A stretch of DNA of 64,000 nt, taken from assembly GCA_031292625.1 (NCBI GenBank), contig JARLGU010000030.1, positions 62,001 through 126,000 on the forward strand. Reading direction: 5' to 3'. This DNA comes from Capsulimonadaceae bacterium (GTDB lineage Bacteria; Armatimonadota; Armatimonadia; Armatimonadales; Capsulimonadaceae). How positions within the stretch are numbered: position 1 is the first letter of the stretch; each line of letters opens with the position of its first letter. A program made the position numbers and the translations under genes. Of this stretch, positions 1 to 11,058 are shown one piece after another. The notes beneath the pieces were generated by a model. It was not told where the DNA came from. It saw only the letters and a list, made by a program, of their open reading frames with translations, and did no database searches.

Positions 1-2
1 AC

Positions 3-743
3 CGCGCCGCCGATCCTTCAGACGCCGGGCTCGTGAAGAGCACGTCCCGGCCGGCCGTGCACAATGGCCCCGAAATGAACATGCTGCTTGGCGTCTCGGG
101 CGTCCAAACGGACGACACGGGAGCGCAGTCGCCGGCGGGCACGTCCAGCCATATGAATGCGCCCGACCAGTGCGTCCATTGCCACATGCCCAATGCGAGC
201 CACACCTTCACGGTGCAACTCGACACGAGCTGCTCTCCGTGCCACTCGGCAACCGACGCGGCATCGCGAGAGTCGGCCATCCAGACGGAGATTCTCGGCG
301 ACCTGAACACGTTGCAGACGAACTTGTCGACATGGTCGGCGACGAAGTTTGCGTCCCTTGCCGGCGGGCTTCCGACGACATATTCGTGGGACTATACGAG
401 CCAGATCTTGGGTGACAGCCCGACAGGCACAGGCTACGTTCCTGCGTCGCAAGCGGTTGCCACGATCCCAATCGAGATCCAGCGCGCACGCTACAACTAC
501 TGGTACATCATTAAAGACCAGAGCTACGGCGTTCACGATCCGATCTACGAGCGTTTCCTCATGCAAATCGCCAACAACAACGTGACGGAAGCCTTGGCGA
601 AGCTTGGCGTGACGGCGCTTCCGCTCTCGACTCCTGCGACGCAATCGACGGCGACCCTCAAGGCGTACTTCAACGCCCAGGCCGCGCGGGTAAAGCAATC
701 GTCGTCCATGTACGTGCGAACGTCCGCATCCGTAAGGAAGTAG
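3..743 (+). CDS. Multiheme c-type cytochrome, C-terminal fragment (5' end outside window)
   Basis: Frame open from window edge; CXXCH motifs CVHCH and CSPCH. Confidence 0.7.
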   Translation, partial: RAADPSDAGLVKSTSRPAVHNGPEMNMLLGVSGVQTDDTGAQSPAGTSSHMNAPDQCVHCHMPNASHTFTVQLDTSCSPCHSATDAASRESAIQTEILGDLNTLQTNLSTWSATKFASLAGGLPTTYSWDYTSQILGDSPTGTGYVPASQAVATIPIEIQRARYNYWYIIKDQSYGVHDPIYERFLMQIANNNVTEALAKLGVTALPLSTPATQSTATLKAYFNAQAARVKQSSSMYVRTSASVRK

Positions 744-1053
744 CCGCGCGTCGCGTGGACGCGAGGCAATGCAGAGGGGAGCCGCTATCGGCTCCCCTCT
801 TTGGCATTCAGCTGTCAGCCAATTGGCTGCAAGCACAATGCTGTGGGCGTCAGGCACTTACGAACCGGTAAAAGTGCGCGGATTTATCCGCTAGCGCCCC
901 TTGCCATCCTTTCCCGGAGCTTTTGCGACTCAATTGCCGGCCTCGGAGGCTGTCGCGGCAACGTTCGCCATCCATCGACACTTATCGCACGAGCCAATTC
1001 CGGTTAAATCGAAAGTGGAGCGCCTCTTGCGTCACGATTCTTCTCCCTGCGCG

Positions 1054-1107
1054 TTGACATCTCGCGAGACAGGTGATATACTTGATTTAGGAAAACAGGT
1101 TTCCTAA
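1054..1107 (+). promoter_or_regulatory. Promoter plus dyad operator of the orphan prepilin unit
   Basis: TTGACA(1054-1059)-N17-TATACT(1077-1082), then perfect inverted repeat TTAGGAAA-ACAGG-TTTCCTAA (1087-1107). Confidence 0.6.
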
Positions 1108-1526
1108 TGTTTTCGATAAAAAAACTTGATGCTATCGTACAAGAATCGCTTCCACAAGGTCGCAAGTTGCGATGTCACAATATGTGCCAATGACACGGCA
1201 TCCGCCGCGTCAAAAAAACGCTCAAGCGAACTAACTCGGCTGCGCCTCGGCGCGCTTCGCGCGGAACCTACCTTCCCATTTCATTTGCCGCTTCCTCTCC
1301 TTCGACAGGCTCAGGACTCCGAGCGAGGCCGAGGAGCCGAAGCGGGAGGAGCTAAGGGGCGCTTGGCAATGCGGCCAACAGTCTCTCCGTTTCGGAGAGA
1401 AGGGGCCCCCATTCCGATGGGGTAGAGAGGTCTCCGAACGCGCGAACCACGCTCAAATTGAGCTGTATTTTCATAAGATCGCACTAATTTTGGATCGTCA
1501 AGGTCGGATGGCACCGGAGAACGAAA

Positions 1527-2327
1527 ATGAGGTTCATGATGAAAACAAACGAATGCGAGCATAGGGCTTTTACATTAATTGAGCTTCTAATTGTTATCGC
1601 TATTATCGCTATATTAGCAGCAATTCTATTTCCGGTCTTTGCGACCGCGCGAGAAAAGGCTAGACAGGCAGGTTGCGAAAGCAACCTCAAGCAGATTGGT
1701 CTGGCGTTCGTTCAATACTGCCAGGATTACGATGAAGGCACGCCGTACGCATGCTACAATGGCGCAACCCCGATCGGTTGCGGCGCGTCTGGCCAGGAAT
1801 ACGGCACCACCCTGGGTTTTTGCCTATCACCCTACGTCAAATCGACAGCCGTATGGCGCTGCCCGAGCGACAGCCTCTCGAATCCGCCAGCAGTCGCGGG
1901 TTTTACCAGCGCCGGCATCTATGGCGGGTACTGGAACGTCAGTTACACCTACAACTACTACTTCATGGAGCTCTGGAAAACCGGGAGCGACGCCGGCGCG
2001 CTTCCGCTTGTGCTCTCGCAACTGCAAACGCCAGCCGTGGATGCCATTATCTTCGGCTCATGGCCTGGCGGATCACTCAGTAGCAGCTCATGGTTTATCG
2101 ATCACTGGGTCGGCTTCGGTCCCCGTCTTGAGGGTTCGACACAGGCCGCCTCCCCGGCTTTAGCCGCCGGTCACAACAACGGCGGGAACGCAGCCTACGC
2201 GGACGGCCACGTCAAGTGGTACTCGACCGGCTATCTGATGTCACAGATTGCGGCCGAAGACGCCGGCTCTTGCGCGGCCAACACGACGCGCTCGTTCGGG
2301 CAATGCTCAACGATCTTTCACGAATAA
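1527..2327 (+). CDS. Type IV prepilin-like protein, DUF1559/H-X9-DG type (pilin 1, no adjacent regulator)
   Basis: [34 protein letters not shown]-terminus; [16 protein letters not shown] near C-terminus. Confidence 0.9.
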   Translation: MRFMMKTNECEHRAFTLIELLIVIAIIAILAAILFPVFATAREKARQAGCESNLKQIGLAFVQYCQDYDEGTPYACYNGATPIGCGASGQEYGTTLGFCLSPYVKSTAVWRCPSDSLSNPPAVAGFTSAGIYGGYWNVSYTYNYYFMELWKTGSDAGALPLVLSQLQTPAVDAIIFGSWPGGSLSSSSWFIDHWVGFGPRLEGSTQAASPALAAGHNNGGNAAYADGHVKWYSTGYLMSQIAAEDAGSCAANTTRSFGQCSTIFHE

Positions 2328-2451
2328 GGCGATGTTCTCCCCAGAGGCCATCGCGTGAGCGCCGGAAAACAACTGCAACCAGCCTTTCCCATCTGCCGGA
2401 AATCGCAGGAAAGATCAGTACTGGCTGGCCCAGGCAAGCTGTCATCGCGCA

Positions 2452-4422
2452 TCATTTTGCAGCCCGGACATAGAGGCCAGCGATGGCTCGGTCGACATCC
2501 TCACTCCACTGAATACGCATGTCGGCGCCATTCAGTCTGCGCGACAGCAGGGCATCCGAGACTTCAAACTCCACCTTGCGCCATGTCGATGTGCCTCCGC
2601 TTGTCACGCGGCCGAGAGGTTTCCACGAGCCTGCCCCGTTTGCGCCGTGGACCGCGGGATCGCTCGAATCGTAAAGCACGAGGATCGTACCTGGGTCTTC
2701 GTCGTAATAAACGAGGGTGAAGACCACATGAGACGTCGCGCCGTTCTTGAATGCGCTATCGTCCACATCCGCATACATGAACCGGCCTTGCCCCGCACTA
2801 ATCTTCGCTGTTCGATAGGCAGTCAGCCCCGCAACCGTCACGTCGACATTCTTCGACTCGCCAGTGCTCGGGAGAATGCGAAGCGGAACTCCAAGGTCCG
2901 CAGCGCTGGTGAAAGGTGCGCTTGCAACCAGCGGACCGCTGAACAGCGGCATGGGAAAATGGTCGGTTCTAAACGGGGCTAGAGGCAATCCGCCTTGAGA
3001 AAAGACGTTGCAGAGCGGAAAGCCGCTCCATGCATAGCGCACGGCTACAGGGTGACGAACAAGATCAGTGCGCACGCTTACGGAATCGCCGTGGATCTCT
3101 GCCTCGGCCGGTACGAATTTGCCGTCCGCGCCGCAGATCGTAAAACCTGCGACCTTATCGGAGGGCACGACAAATGCATCCGGGTCCTCGCCGGGCGGAA
3201 GCCCGGCAGCCTTATTCAGCGCCACTCGCTTCGTGATAAGCCCGCCCGCCGCATGATCGAACCACGCAACGATGTGGTCGCCATGGATATCAGATCGGCG
3301 GTAAACGGGCGCTAACGCATCTACGCGTCGACCATCAAGCATTTCCGCCAGAAGCGCCAACCGCTCTCCGACGGGCTGTTTATTCTGCGGATGAATATCC
3401 GAATATTCGCCAAGATCCGTCGTCACGGCCATACCCGTCTTCTTGAGCGAAAGCGCCTGCTGCTGCGCCTCGCGCAACCACGCCCACGCTTCGCCATAGA
3501 TATCTCCGGGCCTGAAACCCGGCAGCTGAACGTATAGGAACGGAATGTCGCCCTCTCCCCAAGCGCTTCGCCAGCCGGTAATCAGCGCCGAAAACAGAGA
3601 GGCGTATCGATCGGCGAAGGAGGCATTGGACTCGCCTTGATACCAAATAAATCCCTTAATCGCAAAGCTCGTCAGCGGAGCGATCATGCCGTTGTATAAC
3701 GACGCGCCCGGGCATCCGGCGAACGTCTCGCCCTCGGGGATCTGGTCGCGATGGGCTGCGCAGAAATCCGGCGGCAACCACGCCTCAACCATCGATCCGC
3801 CTGTCGCCGAAAGGATCAAGCCCACCGGGACACCGGTATCCGATTCTAGTTTGCGCCCGAAAAAAAACGCAGCGGGCGACATGTTCATCAAAGCCTTGCC
3901 CTGAGCCATGTGCCATCGGTTATCCGGCGGATACATGTCGATAATGGGCGTTTCGCGCGGCGTGTCCGATCGAATCGCGGGGCGCAGACTGAATAGCCGC
4001 ACATTCGGGTCTACGACATCCTTCAACGCGGGAGCCAGCACGCTAAACGACGAAATCGTACGCTCCATGTTAGACTGTCCGCTGCAGATCCACACATCGC
4101 CCACGAGCACGTTCGCCGCCGAGACCGTACGCGACGGATCGTCTACCGACGAAACGGCAAGCGTTTGCGGCTGTTCGGACGGCGGCATCGGAGCGAGATA
4201 GGCCTTCCAACGTCCATCGTTCCCGGCTTGCGCGGTCGCGGCGCGATCGCCGAACGTGACTGTGACACGCTCTCCCGGATTCGCGCATCCAAAAACGGGC
4301 ACGCGAATACCGCGTTGAAGGATCATGTCGGAGCTGAACAGCGGTGAAAACGTCAGCGGAGCCGCCCATGCGCCGCCAACGGAGACAAGCATCAAGGCGA
4401 GAACTAAAACGATACGCTTCAA
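2452..4422 (-). CDS. Sialate O-acetylesterase-like SGNH esterase, secreted
   Basis: ICSGQSNME and WYQGESN motifs; hydrophobic signal peptide; TTG start at 4422 inferred, longer ORF to 4506 possible. Confidence 0.8.
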   Translation of the reverse strand: MKRIVLVLALMLVSVGGAWAAPLTFSPLFSSDMILQRGIRVPVFGCANPGERVTVTFGDRAATAQAGNDGRWKAYLAPMPPSEQPQTLAVSSVDDPSRTVSAANVLVGDVWICSGQSNMERTISSFSVLAPALKDVVDPNVRLFSLRPAIRSDTPRETPIIDMYPPDNRWHMAQGKALMNMSPAAFFFGRKLESDTGVPVGLILSATGGSMVEAWLPPDFCAAHRDQIPEGETFAGCPGASLYNGMIAPLTSFAIKGFIWYQGESNASFADRYASLFSALITGWRSAWGEGDIPFLYVQLPGFRPGDIYGEAWAWLREAQQQALSLKKTGMAVTTDLGEYSDIHPQNKQPVGERLALLAEMLDGRRVDALAPVYRRSDIHGDHIVAWFDHAAGGLITKRVALNKAAGLPPGEDPDAFVVPSDKVAGFTICGADGKFVPAEAEIHGDSVSVRTDLVRHPVAVRYAWSGFPLCNVFSQGGLPLAPFRTDHFPMPLFSGPLVASAPFTSAADLGVPLRILPSTGESKNVDVTVAGLTAYRTAKISAGQGRFMYADVDDSAFKNGATSHVVFTLVYYDEDPGTILVLYDSSDPAVHGANGAGSWKPLGRVTSGGTSTWRKVEFEVSDALLSRRLNGADMRIQWSEDVDRAIAGLYVRAAK

Positions 4423-4439
4423 AACGAAATGCCTTTCTT

Positions 4440-7400
4440 TCACGACGGCGTCTGCGCGGAAACGACGGAGCCTTGCTGAGAAGCGATCTGCATCCACAGA
4501 GCCCAACCCAGCGAACCGGGCGCAACACGAGCGGCGAGGCGGTTGCGCCCCGCGCGCAGCGGCACCTCGATCGTGAAGTCGTCAGGCGTCGGCGCGCCGT
4601 GAGATGTCGCATTCGAGTCGAAGAGCGGCTGACCGTTCAACCACAAAAACAGCGCGTAGTCAACGCCGCAGCGAAGCCGTACCGTGCAGGCTCTATCGGC
4701 CACCAGATCGGTCATCGCGTAAGCGATCCGGCCGGATGAAAGCGCATAGTAGTTGCTAAGCCGGAGTTCGCCGTCGAACGCGCTCGCTGGACGCCACGTC
4801 AGCGTCTGCCCGTCCTCGACAAACCGTTCATCCGGGTTCCACGACATCTCCGGCGGCCTGGCTAGATAAAAGCTCGAACCGTTGAAGCCTCCAGGATTGT
4901 CGAACTCGCCGACGGTAAGCCAATTTGTTACGGGACGGTAGCTGGCAAACAGCGCGGAGGAATTGCCGTACACGGAGACCGATATGCCGTCAGGGCTGTC
5001 CGATGCCGCGGGCAGCGGATATTCGAGGGGCGCGAACGTGCGTGCGGGGGCGCTCGGGCGATCCAAAGCGATGGCAGTCACTTCGTACGGTCCGAGCTTG
5101 ATTTCAACGCCGCGTCTCCAATCCGATCCTTCCCTGCTGCCAAGCGCACGGCGGTTTGCGAGATCAAAGGCCCGTATTGTGCCGTCGAGCCCCGCCGTCG
5201 CCACAGTGCTCCTAACCGCGCCGGGGGCCGGATTGTGCAGCAGAACATACCGCGTCGCGCCGCCTTCAAGCGTCGCGGTAATCACGCCAGCGGTCGCCGT
5301 CGATATCGGAACAACGCCGTATTCGGCGAGAAGCGCGGTCATCCACGTTCGAGTCGCCGCATCGGTGTAACGGGGCGTCCCGCCGAGCACGATTATCCAG
5401 CCCGCGCCGCATCGCCATGAGGCTGCAGCCGTCTGGCCGTCGCCAAACTTCGCAAGGATGCGCGCTCCATCGGGGAGCAGCGCAAGCGGAGAGATTCCCG
5501 TAAGCGTCAGAGGCTTCCCGGCCATTGGGCCTTCCCCGATCGCGCGAGCCTGTCCGAGCCCGTCAGGTAATTCGCCGGCGTGAAGGTAGCCAAGGCTCGT
5601 AAGCAGCTTATAGCGCTCGTTTGGCGCGCCAGGCGTAAATTTGCCTGACGACGCGTGCAGGATAAGCGTCCCTCCAGCTTGGACATAAGCTGCCATGGCA
5701 TCCGCTGCCTGTGCGGTCAGGACTGGCGCGGCGCAATCCAAGATGACCGGCGTCTCGACGGGGTTTAATCGATGCCCATCCGCCATAAAGCTGCGATCGG
5801 TATACAGGTCCGCCGGTAGGCTGGCGTCGTGAACGAACTGAAAGGACTGGGCGATAACTTCACGCAAACGATCGCGGCGAGGATCGCACTGATACGCCGA
5901 GAGCGACTCTAGAACGCCAACCTTTTTGCCAATCGGCTTTGCATCCGACACCTCTCGCGCCGCCGGGCCGAGCTTTGCGAAGGACGGATAATATCCGTAT
6001 GGCCGGCCGCCGACCCAGCAATAACCCTTTGCGCCAAACTTTAGAACATCGAACATCCCCTGCTGATGGTTTGGGATATCGCATGGAGTGCCCGCAGTCT
6101 CGCACGTATGCGTAATCCCCCATTCACGCGTGTACGTGCCGAGGAGCGGCGCTGGATCGTACCCTTCGTAACAGGTGTTGTGAATTGACGCACCGTATTT
6201 GCGGGCAATCCGTGCCCCGGCATCGTAGTCGTTGCCAATCTCCCCAACCGCTGTGGGTCCGCCTCCGTACATTAACTCGATCTTCCTGTGCGGATCGCTG
6301 GCGCGAACAGTCCGGCAGATTTCATCCAACATGTTTTCGACTGTCCAGCATCGGAAGTTTTGAAAATCCCACCAGATGGGCCGCAAATCGATGCCGCTGC
6401 CGCATACGGGCTCGGTCAGGTCGTTCCACGAGGCAAGAGGAACGCCATAACGCTGAGCCGCCTGATCGAGCGAAAGGCGCATTGCGTCTCGAACGTAGCC
6501 TCGGAACGCCGCTTGCGACCACGGCGAATAATCGTAAAGCCCGAACGGCGCGGAGGTTCCATGTTCAGGCGTCGCAAAGAAGCCGTCGCCCCATCCGAGG
6601 GCCGCAAACTGATAGCCGACGACGGTATCGTTCGTTTTATAATGGTCTACGGTAGCCTGGATCAGCTTCATATACGCCGGCCTGCCAGTCGGCGCGTAAT
6701 AGGACAACGACAGCCGTCGGCCCACTTTTCCATCCTGATCTTGCATCGCCTCGGCGCGCACCCATTCTGGAAACTCTTGATCGGTGGTCCAGAAGAAGAC
6801 TTCAGCTCGCATATGGGCCTTGGCAACTCTCGCGAGTCCCGCGTCGAGTTCGGTAAAGTCGTACTTGCCCGGTGCTGTCTCTATGTGGTCCCAAGACACA
6901 AAAAGGTTAACGAAGTTGCCGCCGTTCTGCCGAAGCTCGGCGAAACTCTCGGGGCTCAGGGAGTCGTCCATGTCAGCCCCCCAGGCAAAATGGCCCTTGC
7001 CCAAGTACTCATCAGGCCCAGGCAAGGCCGCCGCGCCTTTGACGATCGCGATGGCGAAACCGTGCGAGACGGCAGTCCGGCCCGCCATCGCAACATCCGC
7101 GACGGGCAAGTAATTGCCGGGAGCGATCGCAGAATCCATGTCGAAGCTAAACGTCTTCGTTTCGCCGGGTTTTAGGTTTACGTCGAGCCGCTTGGAAAGG
7201 ATGATTGGGGCTCGGCCTCCCTCCAGCCGCACGGAACTAACAGTCGCATTCTGTGCGACACCGGGATCGTAGTTGTGGATCGACACGTCCAACTTCCCCC
7301 GGCTGCCGGCAGCGATTACATACCGATCCGGCGTCAGCGATACCCCCACCACTCCCGGCGCGGTGAAAGTTCCTTCGTTGCCGAGAACGGGGACGCATTC

Positions 7401-8600
7401 GCCAAGGGCTCCAAGCTCGGGATAGAAGCTCCAGTAAACCTCGCCCTTATCGTTGACGATCCGGATGTTGCGGTAACTGGCGCGGTAGATCCCCGTGCGA
7501 TCGGGAGTAAACTCCGCCGATAGAAGCGCAAGCCCAAAAGGACGCTCGGCAATGGATGCCAGCGAGAAGCGCCGCTGCAGCCACTGCCCTAGCGCGCCGC
7601 GGGCCTGGTATGCGGGATGCGGCGACGCGCCGTATTGGTCCGTAATACGGGGCGCGTCCCTAAGCGTTAGCCACGTTCGCGGCACGGATTCGAGATCGAA
7701 ACCGCCGGCATTACTGACCGAATCCGGATCGATGCGCATGTCATATTCGAGAATTGCGCCTGCGGGAATGATCTGTGGCGCGCTAAACCGCAGATACGGC
7801 GCGGCGATATAGACGCGGACACCCTTCGCGGTTACAGGCGCGCTGATCGTAATCTCGCGCAGGTCATCCGGCATCGCGCGCGGCGATGGCGTCACGCCAT
7901 TCGCCCCCCATGGACGTTCGAGGATCAAGCGGGCATCTCGGGACAGGATCGCCCCCGCCGCCGGAGCCGGCACGCTCGCGGAAGGGACGAAAGCGGATGG
8001 CGATTGATTGACGACCATGTTGCGCAAGACCGCGGACGGCGCAACGGACGGCTCGGGCTCATAGACCGCCAACGGCTTGCCGGAAGCATCGTCGATATGT
8101 ACGTTTCTCAATCTCGCCTCGTAAGAACCCGCTAGATTCGAGAGAATTTCACTCGAGAAAAACTGAATTCGAGAGAACGTGCGTCCTTCAAATCGCGAAA
8201 GGTCGAACCGGCGGGTATACCATGCTCCCGCATGGGCGGCTTGCACCGATCCCCCTCGTACGCCCTCGCCCACCTGATCGACGGCTCCTCGAGTATCGCG
8301 CAGGTTGCCAAGCGTCCCGCCGTCGAGTTCAACACCGCCGTTGAGACCAATGCTCTCCTGAGGCACGAACACCTCATACGTTAGCGCGGCGTGCGCCGGG
8401 ATCGTGACGGGGGCATCGAACGTCTTGAGCGTCCACATGGAGCATGCTACGGAGCCAGGTTTGACGATGGTCGCGCGCAGGATCGAGACTTGCGCCGGCG
8501 GCTCGGCGCTCGAGGCCGATTGTTGGCCACTGGCCAGCGTCGACGCGATAGCTAGCGCCATTATTGCGATGCGACTTAACATACGAAGGGGGTACCTCAA
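4440..8600 (-). CDS. Large secreted glycoside hydrolase, GH42/beta-galactosidase-like central domain
   Basis: Signal peptide; FVNLFVSWDHIETAPGKYDF and glutamine-amidotransferase-like region typical of GH42-type enzymes; directly downstream of pilin 2. Confidence 0.65.
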   Translation of the reverse strand: MRYPLRMLSRIAIMALAIASTLASGQQSASSAEPPAQVSILRATIVKPGSVACSMWTLKTFDAPVTIPAHAALTYEVFVPQESIGLNGGVELDGGTLGNLRDTRGAVDQVGEGVRGGSVQAAHAGAWYTRRFDLSRFEGRTFSRIQFFSSEILSNLAGSYEARLRNVHIDDASGKPLAVYEPEPSVAPSAVLRNMVVNQSPSAFVPSASVPAPAAGAILSRDARLILERPWGANGVTPSPRAMPDDLREITISAPVTAKGVRVYIAAPYLRFSAPQIIPAGAILEYDMRIDPDSVSNAGGFDLESVPRTWLTLRDAPRITDQYGASPHPAYQARGALGQWLQRRFSLASIAERPFGLALLSAEFTPDRTGIYRASYRNIRIVNDKGEVYWSFYPELGALGECVPVLGNEGTFTAPGVVGVSLTPDRYVIAAGSRGKLDVSIHNYDPGVAQNATVSSVRLEGGRAPIILSKRLDVNLKPGETKTFSFDMDSAIAPGNYLPVADVAMAGRTAVSHGFAIAIVKGAAALPGPDEYLGKGHFAWGADMDDSLSPESFAELRQNGGNFVNLFVSWDHIETAPGKYDFTELDAGLARVAKAHMRAEVFFWTTDQEFPEWVRAEAMQDQDGKVGRRLSLSYYAPTGRPAYMKLIQATVDHYKTNDTVVGYQFAALGWGDGFFATPEHGTSAPFGLYDYSPWSQAAFRGYVRDAMRLSLDQAAQRYGVPLASWNDLTEPVCGSGIDLRPIWWDFQNFRCWTVENMLDEICRTVRASDPHRKIELMYGGGPTAVGEIGNDYDAGARIARKYGASIHNTCYEGYDPAPLLGTYTREWGITHTCETAGTPCDIPNHQQGMFDVLKFGAKGYCWVGGRPYGYYPSFAKLGPAAREVSDAKPIGKKVGVLESLSAYQCDPRRDRLREVIAQSFQFVHDASLPADLYTDRSFMADGHRLNPVETPVILDCAAPVLTAQAADAMAAYVQAGGTLILHASSGKFTPGAPNERYKLLTSLGYLHAGELPDGLGQARAIGEGPMAGKPLTLTGISPLALLPDGARILAKFGDGQTAAASWRCGAGWIIVLGGTPRYTDAATRTWMTALLAEYGVVPISTATAGVITATLEGGATRYVLLHNPAPGAVRSTVATAGLDGTIRAFDLANRRALGSREGSDWRRGVEIKLGPYEVTAIALDRPSAPARTFAPLEYPLPAASDSPDGISVSVYGNSSALFASYRPVTNWLTVGEFDNPGGFNGSSFYLARPPEMSWNPDERFVEDGQTLTWRPASAFDGELRLSNYYALSSGRIAYAMTDLVADRACTVRLRCGVDYALFLWLNGQPLFDSNATSHGAPTPDDFTIEVPLRAGRNRLAARVAPGSLGWALWMQIASQQGSVVSAQTPS

Positions 8601-8636
8601 GATCGATTTGAATGGGCGGCTTGTAAATCGCCACCT

Positions 8637-9554
8637 CTACTGCATGCCAAAAGTGGCTGTGAACGGCAAATTGCTCGGCGTCATTCCAGCGGCAAGCGGA
8701 CTAGCTGCCTGGTTGTAGGCCACGGCTGGATAGGAGCCTCCGGAAAAACCGGCGGGCGCGCACGGCAGACCAATCGAAACGAGCGTCGGCGGGATCCACT
8801 TCGCGTGGCCGTCCGCCAGAATGTACACCGCTCCGCCAGAGTGGCGCGGATTGAGCAACCAGCACGACGACACGGGCAGACCGCCGCCCGGACACGCGCT
8901 GTATCCTGCTGGCGGAGTCGTTCCACTTCCGCCAATAATACCGGTTGCATACACGAGATTGCCCGTGTTCTCGACGCCGTCGCCAAGCGCGGAAGCCGCG
9001 TTCGCAGGGTTCGTAACGTCCACCAACCACCCCGCACTGGTTGGTATCGAGCACTCGAACAAGAGAACTGTCTTGCTGGGAGCCGAAAACTTGGACAGGA
9101 ACGGTCCGATGCAATGTCCAGCAGCGATCGTCGTATTGCTATTCGGGATGTTCAGATTGTAGGAATAGGAGAGCTGATCCGATCCCTGATAGGGCGTCTG
9201 CGTGTCGTCCGGGCAGGTGTAGGCCGCGCGCGACTTAATGTAAGGATAGAGATCGCCCGGCCAACCAAAGCCCTCGCGGCAATCGCCGCTCTGAGAGGAT
9301 GTTCCGAGGCCCACGCACGGGTTCGACCCACCAAAGGCTACGTTCCCGATCGGCAAGCACTCGTCATAGTCCGCAGAGTACTGCATAAACGCAATTCCGA
9401 GCTGCTTGCCGTTGCTAATGCAAGCGCTCTGCCGCGCCTTTTCACGCGCGGATGCGAATACAGGAAAAAGTATTGCCGCTAAAATAGCGATGATAGCTAT
9501 TACTACGAGCAGTTCAATAAGTGTAAAGCCTTTTCGGTCATATGGATACGTCAT
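8637..9554 (-). CDS. Type IV prepilin-like protein, DUF1559/H-X9-DG type (pilin 2)
   Basis: [49 protein letters not shown]. Confidence 0.92.
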   Translation of the reverse strand: MTYPYDRKGFTLIELLVVIAIIAILAAILFPVFASAREKARQSACISNGKQLGIAFMQYSADYDECLPIGNVAFGGSNPCVGLGTSSQSGDCREGFGWPGDLYPYIKSRAAYTCPDDTQTPYQGSDQLSYSYNLNIPNSNTTIAAGHCIGPFLSKFSAPSKTVLLFECSIPTSAGWLVDVTNPANAASALGDGVENTGNLVYATGIIGGSGTTPPAGYSACPGGGLPVSSCWLLNPRHSGGAVYILADGHAKWIPPTLVSIGLPCAPAGFSGGSYPAVAYNQAASPLAAGMTPSNLPFTATFGMQ

Positions 9555-9576
9555 CAGATTGTCTCCTTATAGCAAA

Positions 9577-10791
9577 TCAAACCGCATTTATAAGCCGCGC
9601 CGATTCGGTTGGCGAAGCCATCAATCCGGGCAAGCGACGTCTCAGCGAACGGCGCATTACGAACTCATAGTTCACGCACGTCCGCATCGGAACATCCTGT
9701 CCCGCAATGATGCTGGCGAGCTTTTCCACGACCAGTTCCCCCATCGCGGCGAGCGGTGGTCGAAACGTCGCCAAACCGGCTTCTCGAGCGATCTGCAAAT
9801 CGTCGAAGCTAACGATGGAGTATTCGACGCCGGCGGTCAATCCGAGGTCGGCGGCGCGCCGCATCAGACCAATCGCCGTCACATCGTTGCAAGCAACGAT
9901 CCCACAGCCCGCGATATCGTCCGCCGCAATGGATTGTGCAAACTCCGCCGAAACGGTAGGCTGATCGTTAACACAATGCCAGGCGTCCACCGACGAATCC
10001 ACGCGGCTGATCACGGGGATGCTTCGGCTCGCCGCGGCATCGTGAATGCCATTCAGACGATCAACAACCCAATCACCCGTCCACGGCGCGACATAAAGTA
10101 GCTTCTCGTAGCCATTCTTTATGAGAACGTTCGCGGCGCGATATCCCGCCTCGCGATGGTCGCTGTACACTTGATGGACGGCAACCGGACTGGAATGTCC
10201 TTCTACAACCACCGCTGGGACGATGCTCATTCGGGCCGCCTCAAAGACATCAAACTGATGACGCGACGACGCGATCAAAACCCCCTTAACGCCAAGATCG
10301 CGAACCAAGTCGTGGATTGCGGACTGAACATACTCGGGCGTTCCCGGATGGCCGTACGTGTTGACGAAATGCGTAATTCCGCCTCGCTCCGTCACGGCGC
10401 GCTCAAATGCCTCGGCGACGATAAGCGAGTCACGACGGCGGCCGGGGATCGACGTATCGTAGTACGGGTCGACGAACATGACGATTCCGAGGTTGAGCGC
10501 CGGTGGCGCGACTTCGGGCGCTAATACCTGTTCGGGAGGCGAAACAATCGGCGCCGCCACAAACGTGCCGCGCCCGTTTTCAACGCGAAGCAAACCGTCT
10601 TGAAGCAGGATGCTCATTGCCTTCTGCACGGTGTTCACGTCCACGCCGTACTCTTTGGACATGTCCCGCCGGCTGGGAAGCAACACGCCCGGTCCCCAAG
10701 CCCCCGTCTTGATTTTCTCGCGCATATCCGCCTCAATTTTCCGATAGGAAGGCAGAAAAGGCGTCCGCGATTTGGGTTTGGCGGTTAACAT
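9577..10791 (-). CDS. GntR-HTH / LacI-type sugar-binding transcriptional regulator
   Basis: N-terminal GntR winged helix (MREKIKTGAWGPGVLLPSRRDMSKEYGVDVNTVQKAMSIL) fused to periplasmic-binding-like domain. Confidence 0.88.
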   Translation of the reverse strand: MLTAKPKSRTPFLPSYRKIEADMREKIKTGAWGPGVLLPSRRDMSKEYGVDVNTVQKAMSILLQDGLLRVENGRGTFVAAPIVSPPEQVLAPEVAPPALNLGIVMFVDPYYDTSIPGRRRDSLIVAEAFERAVTERGGITHFVNTYGHPGTPEYVQSAIHDLVRDLGVKGVLIASSRHQFDVFEAARMSIVPAVVVEGHSSPVAVHQVYSDHREAGYRAANVLIKNGYEKLLYVAPWTGDWVVDRLNGIHDAAASRSIPVISRVDSSVDAWHCVNDQPTVSAEFAQSIAADDIAGCGIVACNDVTAIGLMRRAADLGLTAGVEYSIVSFDDLQIAREAGLATFRPPLAAMGELVVEKLASIIAGQDVPMRTCVNYEFVMRRSLRRRLPGLMASPTESARLINAV

Positions 10792-10810
10792 CGTTGGAAT
10801 ATACTCACAC

Positions 10811-10868
10811 AGTCATATTACTATTTAGACTACGACCATATGATAACACCAAGGCTAACGAAAGTCAA
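10811..10868 (-). promoter_or_regulatory. Promoter and candidate operator of GntR-pilin 2 unit
   Basis: Minus strand TTGACT(10863-10868)-N17-TATCAT(10840-10845); imperfect dyad AGTCTAAATAGTAATATGACT (10811-10831). Confidence 0.55.
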
Positions 10869-11058
10869 GTTTGTTTTTGGGGATCGCTTTTAGCGAGCAA
10901 TCTTCTCATTTCCATTTCCCCGAGGCCCGCGCAAGCCCGGCTATTAACCTGCCCTATGGCGCTCAATGCCAATTTTCGTGCGCGGCGCGGTATAACGTCG
11001 AAGCAATTATGTAAATCTCGCAAAGCGGGACCGTTTCCGGTACAGGAGGAAAATTACC

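Noticed and set aside
18-857. 279-aa minus-strand ORF at window start
   Set aside because: Arg-rich, antisense to the cytochrome fragment containing CXXCH motifs
1300-1345. CCTTCGACAGGCTCAGGACTCC segment resembling dispersed TTCGACA-CTCA repeats, weakly similar to about 61385-61430
   Set aside because: Only two poor matches in the window; cannot establish a repeat family without a genome search
1126-1425. 99-aa ORF in the pilin 1 leader
   Set aside because: No ribosome-binding site, low-complexity composition; region looks like repeat/hairpin sequence
1527-2327. Interpretation of the prepilins as GspG major pseudopilins of one type II secretion system
   Set aside because: No assembly ATPase, platform protein, secretin or prepilin peptidase in the window; eleven divergent copies with separate regulators do not fit one system
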